DNA of 64,000 nucleotides from Novakomyces olei (taxonomy: Eukaryota > Ascomycota > Novakomycetes > Novakomycetales > Novakomycetaceae): positions 533,001 to 597,000 of the forward strand of contig JADEYG010000004.1 in NCBI GenBank assembly GCA_016906335.1. Direction: 5' to 3'. The stretch's first letter is position 1. Each line of letters starts with the position of its first letter. Position numbers and translations under genes: made by a program. This document shows, one piece after another, positions 10,122-21,692 of this stretch. The notes beneath the pieces are model-generated. The model had not been told where the DNA came from, did not search any database, and saw nothing but the letters and a program-made list of their open reading frames with translations.

Positions 10122-11809
10122 GTTTGGACATTGCTGACTCTGCATAGCTCTTTTATTTTTTGTCTTTTCTCGATCGTGTTAATATCGGTATGGAAAATGG
10201 GATAATCTCAAGAAAATAATGGGAGAAAGGATTAAATACCAGATGAAACAAAAAATCCTCAATTGTCTCCATTCGCAAAGCAAAAGTACTTGTTGCTTAC
10301 CATTTATGTAGGAAACGCCCGAATTGAAGGGTTAGAAGCCGACTTGCATCTCGACGATTGGAGTTACCGTATTGCTTTGACGATACTGTACGTCCCTTAT
10401 GTTTGTACGGAAATCCCCTCCAATTTGCTGGTAAAACGTGTGGGCCCTAAAATTTGGCTGAGCTCGCTCGTGACCGTATGGGGCGTTGTCGCTACGTTGC
10501 AAGGTATCGTGCAAAATCGTGACGGCCTTTGGGCGAATCGGTTCTTTCTCGGTCTCTGTGAGGGCGGAATTTTACCTGCAATTACTCTGTATCTCAGTGG
10601 TGCCTATGTAAGAGCAGAACTGCAGCTTCGTATTGGATTCTTTTGGGCTGCTAGTTCATTGGCCGGCAGTTTAGGCGGCTTGTTGGCCGCTGCTTTAGGG
10701 TTGATGGATGGAGTCAGTGGCCTGCGAGGTTGGAGATGGATCTTTATCATCGAGGGCATTGTCACTGTGCTCTGTGGGTTACTGGGATTTTATGCCATTC
10801 CAGACTCGCCCATAAGAAGCAGATTTCTTACCAAACGCGAAACAGCTATTGCTGTTGCACGTTTACGAAGAGATGCCTCCCTGCCCAATGATATAATAAA
10901 GGCTCCTTCTGCAGCTTCGGATACGGTGCTCAAAACCGTGGATGAACAAGAGTCTTTTTCGTGGGCCGCTGTGCTTAAGCCGTTTAAAGAGTTGCATTTT
11001 TATTTGCTATGTTGCTTGGGCTTTCAAACAGGTACGTGACCGAGTATTTGTTTTAGTTTCTCTCCTATTTGAACCTGGCCATTAAATTATTTTCTCGTAC
11101 CTGTTTTAATATGCTTTAATGGGTATACACTTTTTTTGTACGGCATTTTTATTACCTCTCTCATTCTTTGTTTATATATAATTTATTTTCTTATTTCCAT
11201 TAGAACATTTTCCATATCCAATTGACTCGTTTTTTCGTTTGCTAATGAGCAGGTGTCAATGTATACTCAATCGCATATTTCCTCCCTACTATTGTCAGGT
11301 CTCTTCCTGTCGCAAGATCGAATGCTATTACGCAATTGCTCACAGTTCCTCCCTACTTTGTTGCGCTTATTTGCAGTCTGACTTGCTGCTACTTCTCTGA
11401 CCGTTATCGTCAACGTGGAATTTTCATTATTGGTCCCTTGGTTTTCGGACTAGCAGGGCTAATTATGTTTATTTCCTCCCTGAACCAGGCTGTACGCTAC
11501 GTTTCCCTTTTCCTTATGGTCGGGGGCATCTATACAGCTGTTCCGGGTTTTCTCGCTTGGTCCAGTAACAATTTTATCGGTCATTATGAGCGAGCTACTG
11601 CCTTGGGCAGCATGATTGTTTGCACAAACTCTGGTGGTCTCTGTTCCACATGGCTTTTTATGGCGTACGAGAGCCCACGGTTCACTCGTGGAACTGCTGT
11701 CAATATTGGTCTCGCTGTCTTTGGTATTCTTGTGACATTGTGCCTCGACCTTATCTATTACCGTCACAATCGGCGTACACCCGATTGCGGGTTCAAGTTT
11801 ATTATGTGA
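9851..11809 (+). CDS. MFS permease, Dal5/allantoate (ACS) family
   Basis: Predicted join(9851..10042, 10148..10187, 10312..11031, 11253..11809), 502 aa, about 12 transmembrane segments. The 40-nt second exon encodes LFYFLSFLDRVNIG, completing the LDRxNIGNARIEGL signature at the end of TM1 that marks the anion:cation symporter family (S. cerevisiae Dal5 and relatives: allantoate, ureidosuccinate, nicotinate, small peptides). Other family features are GLCEGGILPAITLYLS, WRWIFIIEG and the late YERATALGSMI segment. The N-terminus is acidic and cytosolic. Substrate cannot be assigned. Intron 1 carries a run of 34 T, and intron 3 ends gctaatgagcag. The gene opens the nitrogen-uptake neighbourhood. 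Confidence 0.9.
10087..10120 (+). repeat. Poly(T) run of 34
   Basis: Homopolymer inside intron 1 of the MFS permease gene, about 28 bases before the 40-nt microexon. Confidence 0.9.
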
Positions 11810-12080
11810 GAAGCGACTTGAGGGTGAAGCCGGGATATTTCGGTGTTAATTTATTTATTTTTTTAATTTTCTAACTATTTATTTTTTTCTTGTATTATCG
11901 TCTACATGAAACGTCTCGGCTGTCGCGATATCATCATCGGTCAAAGACTAGGGAATTCCAAAATGATTTTTGAATTCCAAATTGTGAAAGTGGTAAATTT
12001 TACCTTGTGCTTGCGGCTAGTATGTTTTAAAAAGTTTTGTATCAGACTTGATCCTTCAAAAAGTGTTTTTCGAGTATTAC

Positions 12081-12130
12081 AAATACAAGAATGATGCTAA
12101 ATTGTTTCTGCAATCATCATTCTTGTATTT
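12081..12130. repeat. Perfect 16-bp inverted repeat, 18-nt loop
   Basis: AAATACAAGAATGATG at 12081-12096 pairs perfectly with CATCATTCTTGTATTT at 12115-12130. It lies about 270 bp past the MFS stop codon, in a convergent spacer. Confidence 0.92.
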
Positions 12131-12152
12131 TTGTTGCTGCGTGGAAAAGGGT

Positions 12153-12187
12153 TAATACGCATTTGCTCTACTGGCACATGCGTATTA
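12153..12187. repeat. Perfect 10-bp inverted repeat, 15-nt loop
   Basis: TAATACGCAT at 12153-12162 pairs with ATGCGTATTA at 12178-12187. It is a second hairpin only 22 bp from the first. Confidence 0.88.
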
Positions 12188-12751
12188 TGTTCGTGTTAGA
12201 ATCAAAGAAAAAGTGTTGACTTGATTGATAGCGTACTAATGAAAATTTGTTTAATTACGCATTAACAATCGAGGACCAGAAAAAAGACCATAGACATCTA
12301 ATGTAAGTGGCCCGCTGCCATGATATTTGACTTTTAGGGCGGCTTGTAACATTACTTGCTCATAATAGCTCTCTTTTTGCGCTTAGCATTGCTTATAGGC
12401 CTGCCTGCTTGGCTGGATACATTACTCTGCTAACATTCTGGCTCACTAGCTTACTTATAACTGATGCGTGTCGTGAGTGTATAATCTTTGTTAAGCATCA
12501 AGCATATCTATTTAGACGCGTTTGCGCCGTATGAGCTACAAGTAATACACGTTAGGCGGCCTCCAATCTACAGCGCACTTTACCATAGAAAGTAAAAAGC
12601 TCTTTGATACATTGCAACTGAATGTGCGCTTTAGTCTACATTCTAGCCTGTGAGCAAAATTATTTTCTCTCTTTTTTATTCGAAAGTATGTTTCTCTAAA
12701 AAAACAATTATTGAAAGGAAGCGGCCGTCATTTCCGGCCCCAGTCCCCATT

Positions 12752-14350
12752 TTACTTGAGCTTGTCAATAATAGCTTGAGTATACTCGCGAGTGGAAGAA
12801 GATCCACCCAAATCACGCGTAATCGTCTTGCCCTCGGCCAGAGTACCAAAGATAGCAGCCTCCACATTGTTTGCCTCTTGGGCAAGGTTCATGTGCCGAA
12901 GCATCATAACACTAGAAAGCAAAAGGGCAGTAGGGTTGGCCAGTCCCTTTCCAGCAATATCCGGGGCAGATCCGTGGACGGCCTCAAAAATACTGGCATC
13001 ATTGCCGATATTTCCGGAAGGTGTAAGGCCGAGGCCACCAATCAAGCCAGCACACATATCAGAAACAATGTCACCATACAAGTTAGGCATAACCATGACA
13101 GTGTTAGTGTAGGGAGTCGGGTCAGTTACAATTCGCAGACAGGCATTATCTAGGTTCTCAACGGTAAGGTGAATATCAGGATAGGCTTTGGCAATTTCCC
13201 GTGCAGTTGACAGGAAAAGACCATCAGACATTTTCATGATTTGAGCCTTGTGCACTACAGTGACGTCTTTTTTGCCCACGGTTCGTGCGTATTCAAACGC
13301 GTAACGAATTACGCGTTCACTAGCCGGACGCGTAATCAACTTGATTGATTGCACAACACCGGGGACAACCTCGTGCTCAATTCCAGAGTATTCACCCTCC
13401 GTGTTTTCGCGGATAAGGACAGTATCGACATTATCATACGGCGTCTTGTATCCCTTGATGCTTCGGCAAGGACGCACGTTTGCAAACAGTTTGAAGGTAC
13501 GGCGCAGAGTCAAATTGAGAGACACGTGGCCCTTGCCTACGGGAGTAGCCAAGGGACCTTTAAGAGCTACCGTGTTTTGACGCACAGAGTGAATTGCACG
13601 TTCAGGGATAGACGTTTTGCCTGTTGTTAGTCCGAGAAAATTAATTTATTAATTAATCAAAATATTAAATTTATCAAAAATATAAAATTGTCAAAAATAT
13701 AAAATTACCAAAACAAAAATATAAAAATATAAAAATATGAAAACATAAAAACATAAAAATATATAAAAATATAAGATTATCAACAGTAAAAATAAAGAAA
13801 CAGGGAAAAGAGGTATAGTAACATTTGCAGTACAAAGAATACAAGTGCACAAATGCAAGAGATATCAGTCTCAACTCTACCCGCTTGTCGCCCATTCATT
13901 CAATGTGCTTGCAAGGTAGTACAATGTAGGCACGTAGAATGAAAGTAGCAGAAGCGGAGAAGCGATAAACAGGAGAGAAAACATAATTAAAACTGATCAA
14001 TTGCTCCTACCATCTTTGATTACGGGAGTAACGTCAACTGGGTCCCATTCAATAGGGATCTTTATTCAATTAGTATATATCACAATTGCTAAACTTACCT
14101 TTGCCGCCTTGAAAATATCGACAACGCTCTCGGAAATTTCCGTGCCGATACCATCTCCGGGGATGAGTGTTACATTGTAATTGCCGGCACTGTTCTTCTT
14201 TCCCAAGAATGAGCCTGCAATTTGGCTAGCGAACCGCAATTGCTGTACGGCCATGTTAGAAAACAAGACTTTTCCAAAAACAAATCAGCTTACAGGCTGG
14301 CGGATAGCGCCGGCAACGGTGGCGCGGCGCGAGATGCACTGGCGGAACAT
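12752..14350 (-). CDS. IDH2: NAD-dependent isocitrate dehydrogenase, catalytic subunit 2
   Basis: Predicted complement(join(12752..13620, 14011..14059, 14099..14242, 14294..14350)), 372 aa, close to the yeast Idh2 length of 369. Idh1/Idh2 oxidise isocitrate to 2-oxoglutarate in the mitochondrial TCA cycle. The match to Idh2 rather than Idh1 is shown by [51 protein letters not shown] and [16 protein letters not shown]. The first exon, found by phase, encodes a basic N-terminus ([19 protein letters not shown]), a convincing mitochondrial presequence. Starting instead at the in-frame ATG at 14254 would lose it. Intron 1 ends ttctaac...tacag. The long third intron (13621-14010) contains an ATAAAAATA-rich stretch. 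Confidence 0.95.
13675..13790. repeat. AT-rich ATAAAAATA-type repeat in IDH2 intron
   Basis: Degenerate short tandem repeats of AAAATAT/AACATAA type inside the longest IDH2 intron. Confidence 0.7.
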
Positions 14351-15102
14351 GGCAGCACGACTTTAAATCGTGGCTCTCGGGAGACAATGCGCGGGCCGGA
14401 AATTCAGAATTGCTTCCGGTTCAAGTTTGGTATATACGTATATTATTTTTGTGTGCAGTTTATAATATTAACATCGCAAGTCGGGAATACACAAGCCGGT
14501 CGTGGACAGGGTTTTCCCGAGATGCCTCGACTCTTAGCAGCACGTTTACAAGTATCAATTATAAGTAAGATAGTTATGCCACAAGGCAGTTAATCATGAT
14601 AAATTTATTACTGCCGTGCGCGACTTTTAGTTGTCCCTGTGACATTTTGTAAGCCAAAAGAGAAACTTTGGGCTGCGATGCGGGAATAAGCCAATTTAAA
14701 CCCTGGAAAATGTGAGAATAAGCCAGTTTGTACACTGGAAAATTATGCCACAGATAAATCAAAAACTGGTTTTCTAAGCGTTCTAGAGCTTGAAATTTAA
14801 GCTGAGACCGACCGTTCCGAGATATAATCATCAATTTCAAACAGCTCATGCATAAAAATCTTGACGATATTGAAATCCTAACCCTAGAAATATATATTCC
14901 TTATAGCGGAGCCGTAGGATCAAGTCTCCTCTTGACCAGACTTACTATTGAAAAAAGATCAAATAGGTGGAGTAATATGTAAAATAGTCCTTTGTCTAAC
15001 TAATAAGTTTGCTCGCCATTTCTCTTTTATTATTTTTTTTTTTTCTTTTTTATTGATTAAAATAATCAAAATCATCACACTGATCAGGACATGCTCGACT
15101 GG
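14351..15102. other. IDH2 upstream region
   Basis: It holds the IDH2 promoter near its left end and the 3' flank of the GH5 pseudogene. No coding signal was seen. Confidence 0.5.
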
Positions 15103-16118
15103 TCAAAGGTTGGGGAATTGGGGAAACGCACCCAATGCTGTAGGAGCTTTAAAATTCCAGGACAAAAGCTCAGGTACGTCTTCCCTCTTATAAGAATAGA
15201 ATACCCAGCCAGAAATTATCTCGGCTGCATCCATTTGTGCCTCTATAAACATTCGCATATCATTAAGCTGGAGTTGAGGAATTGGCCACGTCTGATGCAC
15301 ATCCTCTTTTCCAATCATACAAAATGAATCCCTTGTTGTGGACGTGAAAACATTATTCTCGTCGTCCTCATATACTTCGTAGGGCGCTATTTTGCAACCA
15401 CTCAAGTAGGCCGTAAACTGCCCCATAACAAACTTGAACCCGTCTGTCTCTTCTTGACTCATTCTAATACCCATAGAGCAGACAGATTTATTTTTTCTCT
15501 CAAAGTCGGCCGATGACGGGATTTTGGCGGATCATTATGCAGATCAAAAATAAGGCCACGTGCATCTGGCAGGCTTTCCATGATGAAATCTTACCAGTGT
15601 GTCAAGGGTAAGTCTCCAGTCTGCACAACAAAGCCAAAGCCATACTTTTCGTTTTCTCTTGATATTCTTATAGGCAGTTTTGTAGTACGACTGTACTTTT
15701 TTCCAGTTAAGATTCTTCACCGACGGCTCGTTCATAATTTCGATTCCCGCAATAACGTCATCATAATAGTCATTTTTTACATATTGCTCCACAATCTTAT
15801 CGATTACCAGATCCGAATGCTTCATGCATTCGTCCGTCGTCCAATTCGCATAACTACGTCGTCCCAAGTCTACTAGGCCATTCTGAGACCCCGGCAAACC
15901 GTGGAGATCAATCCAGACTTTTAAACCTAGAGTTTGCACCTTTCAAGGGCCTGGTCGAGGTACTTTTGTGCGCCAGAAACGTAAGGCTCGCCCTCCATAA
16001 GCTCAAACGCCCAGTAACCGACAGGAATGCAAACAAGGTTGAACCCGTACCCGTCTATTGCCTCAAAGTCATGTTGACTGATAAAAGTTTCCCGGTGATA
16101 TTCTAATCTCGACCAGCC
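15103..16118 (-). pseudogene. Decayed GH5 exo-beta-1,3-glucanase (EXG1-like)
   Basis: Pieces in several frames on the minus strand match, in order, the GH5 subfamily 9 exo-1,3-beta-glucanases of the fungal wall: a YHRETFISQHDFEAI block, LKVWIDLHGLPGSQNG, the GIEIMNEPS acid/base region, and a C-terminal FIEAQMDAAEIISGWVFYSYK block. The order is broken by frame changes (near 15,935, 15,640 and 15,475) and by in-frame stops (for example inside HW*DF near 15,590). The N-terminal signal peptide and the HGVNLGGWL-like segment are not visible upstream. None of the breaks has intron-like splice sites. The signature Glu of NEP is still present, so the decay is recent or partial. Wall-remodelling function is presumably lost here. 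Confidence 0.8.
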
Positions 16119-17182
16119 ATGATTAAAATCAAATGCGAATGCCGCGTAAAGGACGTCCTTGAAATTTCTAAATCATCTGCAGCTGTAAGACCACTTAACA
16201 GCCGCATGTACCGTCTATCTGCACGTGATTTAAAATGGTTATTTACTAAAGTAGATAATGGATGTATCGACAAACATTTGGTAATGCAAAATAAAATAGA
16301 TGAGACAACATTCTTAGTCAATGTCGATGAAAAGTGAAACTTAGGCTCATTATCTGGCACAATCGGTACACATTCTTGCGTTTACGCCGCGCCACCAATT
16401 TTTATTACGACTGTCACAATTTTGGAGCGTAAAATGAGCCAACTGTATACATTGCCACTATTGAAATCAACGCGTCTAGGATTATGACGTCATTAGAAAG
16501 TAATAGCCGTCTTGTTTGCTATTTGTTTAGTAGAAAATACTCTTATAATCCTTTTAGGTTATCGTAGAACGGAACTCTCTGATAAGCATAGCGTGCAACG
16601 GGCATGGACTCGCGTAAAATTGTCCAATAATAACGCGTGATTATTTTGCGGCGGCCATGGAAAGCGATATCAATGGCTAAAGCAATATCACGGAAATTAA
16701 CGGTACATAATGTAATTAATCGGTTCAGTGTGCCTGCAATATCCTTCACGCTTTCCTAACTCAGCAAAAAAAAGGAAGTTTAATCACGTGCAATTGTGCC
16801 CTTATTCTCCGTGTGGGGAAGGAGGAATGTTGCTCTCGCTTATCAGGCACGTATCAAGGCGCATTGAATTGGAACCGTTTGCCGATTGCGTAATTGCCGA
16901 GACAAAGATAAGACAGAGACACTTATATGATAGGCATTTCCAAATTAATAAGGGCGTCGCGGTTTTCATGGCGAAAGGCCTCTTTTGTGCTGCTACTTTT
17001 GGGGCAAATAAAGGGAAAAACAGAACGAGAAGTAAAAAGCTGGAAGATACAAAAAGCAAAAAGAAAATACGTTTAATTATCTAAAACCGAGAAACTTCCT
17101 GACCAGGCTTTTAAAGGTTATTTGATACTGCAATTCTAGTTTTCAACTCTTGCGTACTTGAATCTTGATTTATACAGTCGAA
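16119..17182. other. Spacer between GH5 pseudogene and amino-acid permease
   Basis: About 1 kb without supported genes. Open frames on both strands here are short and lack recognisable motifs or splice patterns. One CACGTG lies at 16785-16790. The last 150 bp should be the permease promoter. Confidence 0.5.
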
Positions 17183-19500
17183 ATGTCTTCGGTAGACAAC
17201 TCAAAAGCACCAGAAGCCAATAGTCCACTTCAGAGTGCGGAAGAAATAAAGGAGAAACAAGAACAAACTGAGACTGAAACTGCAAATTCTGTGGCAGACA
17301 CTTTTGAGCTTGAGACCAAACAAGCACCACATGGACTCGGCACTCATGGCGCAGATTCAAGTCTCCAACGCAGGCTGCATTCGCGAGCTGTATTTTGGAT
17401 CAGCATTGGTATCATTTGATTTTTTTTGACTTTCGGATTGCTTAATTATGACCAGGTTCCTCTATCGGCATGGGCCTCTGGCTTGGAAGCGGGTCTTCAC
17501 TCAGGGTATTTGACATTGTGGAAAATAATAATAATCAAAATGAAAATGAAAATGAATAATAAGACTTGAATCTGAAAGGAAAGAGACAAAGCTTAGACTT
17601 AGCAACAGACAAACTCGTTCCCGAATCATTGAGACTTATAATTGCTAACCCTTCAAGACAGGCGGACCCGCCAGTCTTTTTCTCGGCTATGTTATTTGCA
17701 GTACAATGGCTCTAGCCCTCCTTCAGTCCATTGGTGAACTTGCTATAGCATATCCTGTACCTTCTGCGTTTGTCGTGGTGAGTCTTTTTTGTCTGGAAAA
17801 TCAATGCATTATATTTTATAATTTTAATTAAAAAAGAATTATAAAAATAACAAAAAATGCAAATATATAAAATGAAACAAAATGAAACAAAATGATTTTT
17901 ACAAGGGGGCTGACGTATTCCAAAAAGTGGGCAAGAAACCTAATTGATCCATCAGTCGCCATTTCTCTCGGCTATACTGGACTATTTTCCAACATTATCA
18001 CAATACCAAACGAGCTTTCCGGGGTAGCGACATGCTTTGCGTACTTTGTGTCACCAGAAAGAGTATCACCGGCCGTTTGGATAACAGTGTTTCTCGTCCT
18101 GTACATATTTGTAAATTTATTTGCGGTATCATTTTTTGGAGAATTTGAGAGCATCAGCTCCTTTATCAAATTTTCTTTCAGTAAGTATATCCTTTCCTTC
18201 TGTTTGAAGCAGCAATTCTCCCCTCTGATTTTATATTTTTATAAAGTGTTTTTCATTTGCGTGCTCGAATCAAACGCGCTAATTTGATTGCTCTACGCTT
18301 CATTGTTCAACCTTCCTTTTTATTCGTTATCGGCACATTTTCATAGACCGACTAACCCCTCAAAGTCTTCGTCGTCATAATTGTGGGGATCGTGATAAGT
18401 AGCGGCGGCGCTCCAAAGGGCGAGCCTATAGGCTTTCAGTACTGGAACTCTACACCCTTTCTTCACGGATTCAAGGGGTTTCTTTCCGTTTTCCCCAGTA
18501 CCGTATTCGCTCTAGGCGGAATAGAAGCAAGCTCTATTATGGCCGCAGAGACGATAAACCCACTTGTCGCCTTTCCCAAAGCCGTCAATTCTGTTTGGAT
18601 CCGTCTCTCTCTCTTTTACGTCATTGGCTCGCTCATCGTGACGATTACAGTGTCACCCAGGGCACATGAGCTCTATGGCTCTGGGGGAGTTGACGCATCG
18701 CCCTTCGTCATCGCTTTCAGGTGAGTCTCCAGTAATAAACTGCAATAACGATTTTAGCAGCATTGTACAGCCACTAATGAAACAGAAACGGCGGGTTACC
18801 AGGACTGGCTTATTTTATGAATGCCATTATTATAATCTCCGTTTTCAGCACAGGCAATATGTCTGTTTATTCAGCACCGCGCGATCTTATGGGCCTCGCT
18901 CGTTTGGGCTACGCACCTAAAATCTTTCTTAAGGCCGATCGCCATGGCCGTCCGTGGCCAGGACTGCTTGTCACACTCACAATCGGAGGAGGACTAGGTT
19001 ATCTCAACGTAAACAACGCCGGCTCAACCGTTTTCTCTTGGTTTTCTTCTCTCACTAGTCTCTGCCTGCTTTATAGGTGGTCAGTCATCTTCCTCTGCCA
19101 TATCAGACTCCGGCATGCAATTTCCGCACAAGGTCTAACGCTGGACTGGCTGCCTTGGAAGAGCAGAGTTTACAGATTCGGAGCTCCACATTTAGGTTTG
19201 ACCCTTTGCTTGTTGCTTGTGATTGTAGAGTTTTACTTGGCACTTTTCCCTATGGGCGAGGAGCCTTCAGCACGCGTCTTTTTCTCCCACTACGTTTCCA
19301 TCGTTATTATCGTGTTTGCGTATATCGTGGCCAAACTGTTCCTTCGTGGCCCGTTGTACATCAAGGCAGATAAAATAAATCTCGATGAAAATCGCCGGTG
19401 GTACTTTGATGGCGACCAGCCACAAGGCCAAGATCCATTGTACGCGCTCGCACGTAAAGCTTTGCGCCGCCTCCGCGGACGCACAGCGGATACGAATTGA
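17183..19500 (+). CDS. Amino-acid permease, APC superfamily (YAT type)
   Basis: Six exons: join(17183..17408, 17456..17505, 17658..17777, 17928..18180, 18366..18720, 18786..19500), 572 aa. It is a plasma-membrane proton-coupled amino-acid uptake protein. Family signatures rebuilt across the introns are SIGSSIGMGLWLGSG (TM1 helix break), TGGPASLFLGY, QSIGELAIAYPV, the AE(T)INP motif in FALGGIEASSIMAAETINP, and SVYSAPRDLMGLARLGYAPK. About 12 hydrophobic helices follow a 70-residue charged cytosolic N-terminus. Substrate is not predictable. The exon 4 acceptor (ccaaaaag before Trp) was chosen for frame and alignment and is the least certain join. Intron 5 ends ctaatgaaacag. Confidence 0.9.
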
Positions 19501-19985
19501 TCGGCACGCGAGGCACAGTTGGCGATGATGAAGGTAGTACAGCCTGTGTATCGTTTTAATCACAATTATTCTTATACATAAAATGCAAAGTGCAAAGTAT
19601 AAAGTATAAAGTGCAAAGTGTAGTGTCTTGAAGTGTTGTACTTTATCGGTCACACGAGCTGTATCGAGTAAGAATACAACTTTCCCAATTCAAACTTTGT
19701 ATACCCAGATATAAAGGTTACTGTACCCCACTTTCTCACTGTAGGCTAGTTGGATAGTAATGTTATAAACTACAGCGTACCGTACTTTTAAATGTACGCA
19801 AACGCCAAGTAAACTAGAGTTCCTGGCAGGTGTATGTATAGATATATAAATATATAGATATAGATACATGTGGGGCACATGTGGGGCGGGATAACAAACA
19901 TCGGGAAAAGTAAGAGTTTATAGTAATGTGCGCCATAATAATAGTAGCCGAGTGCGACAATAGATCGCGCGTATAGCAATGGTCA
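19501..19985. other. Spacer between permease and Zn2Cys6 regulator
   Basis: It holds GTGCAAAGTATAAAG-type imperfect short repeats at 19583-19620 and TATATA stretches near 19840. It should contain the regulator's promoter. Confidence 0.5.
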
Positions 19986-21408
19986 ATGACGGGCAGAAAA
20001 CCGAACCGTACTTCACGTGCGTGTGAAAAGTGCCGTAGCAGAAAGACGCGGTGCTATTTCACGGGCGATGGAGCGTGCCTGCGCTGCTCGACGCTGAGCT
20101 TGCAATGTGAATTTGCGGATGAGCTTCGTATTCGAGCGGTACAGGAGAAACTGGCCGTCGCCGTTCCCCTCCGGTCAAAGGGCGCAGTAGCCAGAGGAAT
20201 CAAGCCAAAACCAGGGTTTTTCAAAAGCAGCGCCTTGGAAGAGTACGCAAGGACGGGGATTGCCCTGGAGCAGTCTTTAGCTGACAGTGGCAGCAGTCTG
20301 GTGCAAGATGAAAGGAACGAGGCTACAAAATTCGGGACAGCTGTTCAAGACCACGCGGCAGTGTGGTCAATGCTGGCAGACAGATCTCGGTTTATTCTTC
20401 TTTTCAAACTGTAAGATCCGCTATACAATTTTCGTCTAACTTTACGACTCTAATATTGCAAGATTTGTCGAAATCTACCAGCGATGGGTCTCCCTGCCAG
20501 ACACGACAGACTTGACAGAGTGCTATGAGATATGGCGGCGAGAGTGCCCGCTGCTTTTGGCCGTCTGCTGCCTCGTAGCTTTACGGCACTCTGGCGTAGA
20601 CGAGCGACAAGACTTGTCCTCTCTCCTTTTGCCCGCAGTTACCCGTGGAATTGCTGCTTCATTAATGCAGGCCAAACCGCAATTCAATACTCTCCAAGCA
20701 TTGTCGCTGGCCTGTTTTTACGGACCCAGTATCAGCCAAGGGGAGTTCGAGTTCGATTCGTGGCAGCTTAGCGGGATTGCTCTGCAACAGTGTTTGGCTG
20801 AAGAAGAGTTTTGGACAACTGCTCCCGACTCTTCACGCAGAAGATTATGGAACAATTTATGCCTTACCCACTTGTGCTACTCAATTACGCGGAGTCGGCC
20901 TTGTACGCTGAACGAGCCGCGGCTGAATGCAGTTCTTAATATGATGGATTGTGTGGACGCCACCACATTTGATGGGAGAATAGTGGCAGAGATCAGTATC
21001 TATGTCACTATATACAACATGACTCGGTCTGAGGAGGAAGGCAATGACGAATTAGAGGCCTGGCGAGAAGAATGGATGCATCTGTTTCGGCAGGAGCACT
21101 GCTATTATTTGCATTTAGCCTACCTCTATGCCCAAGTACTCGTATGGGATAAACGCGATGCCTCCAGAGTGCACGATTACAGTGTACTCATTCTTACTCA
21201 TATGGCTGCTGTGCCCTATGCTGAAATTGTACAGGCCAGTGACCATATCCACCGGGTAATTGCCATTGCTGCCTCCAGGCTTATGGATACCGCTGAGGGG
21301 AGACGGACAATTAATGATAACATGGCCTTTCGAAAGTTGCTTATAGCCATCTCTGACTACGTGCTCGACAAAGACCGCAGATGGGACCGTATCCTAAACA
21401 AAGTCTAG
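19986..21408 (+). CDS. Zn2Cys6 fungal transcription factor (possibly Urc2-like)
   Basis: Predicted join(19986..20410, 20463..21408), 456 aa. Residues 13-41 have the spacing C-x2-C-x6-C-x7-C-x2-C-x6-C of a binuclear zinc cluster that binds CGG-type DNA sites. The remainder is a helical fungal-specific middle region beginning VEIYQRWVSLPD and CPLLLAVCCLVALRHSG, which resembles a group of regulators that includes yeast Urc2; this subgroup is tentative. The intron ends ctctaatattgcaag. The gene lies between an amino-acid permease and an ammonium transporter, so control of nitrogen-source use is a reasonable inference but not shown. An out-of-frame ATG at 19979 overlaps the start codon. Confidence 0.85.
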
Positions 21409-21692
21409 ACGTTTTTTTATCATCATTATCATTATTTTTTTATTTGGGTTTAAAAGCCAATTTGTCTTTGAGGGTTAGGGTCAGGATTGAGATTGAGATT
21501 GAAGACCTGCTTGGCACAACAAGCCTGGAGCTTATATTTGTATCTGTATATAAAAAAAAGGGTAGCTTTGAACACACAAGAGCTGTCTCTGGATGACGTA
21601 CATATGATCACTGGTCTTGCTACCTCTTTTCTCTATGCCCTCTTTTCTTTATTTTTTTTTTCTTTATTTTTTTCTGGAGGTCCAAGAGACGA

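Larger units (their letters stand above)
11810..12751. other. Convergent spacer with two perfect hairpins
   Basis: Region between the 3' ends of the MFS permease (+) and IDH2 (-) genes. It contains two perfect inverted repeats (12081-12130 and 12153-12187). Nothing else recognisable. Confidence 0.6.

Noticed and set aside
14222-14593. 123-codon plus-strand open frame over the IDH2 start
   Set aside because: It is the reverse of the IDH2 exon that encodes the presequence, and has no homology.
16728-17084. 118-codon open frame on the plus strand upstream of the amino-acid permease
   Set aside because: No ATG in a good context, no recognisable motif, and frames of similar length occur on the other strand over the same DNA.
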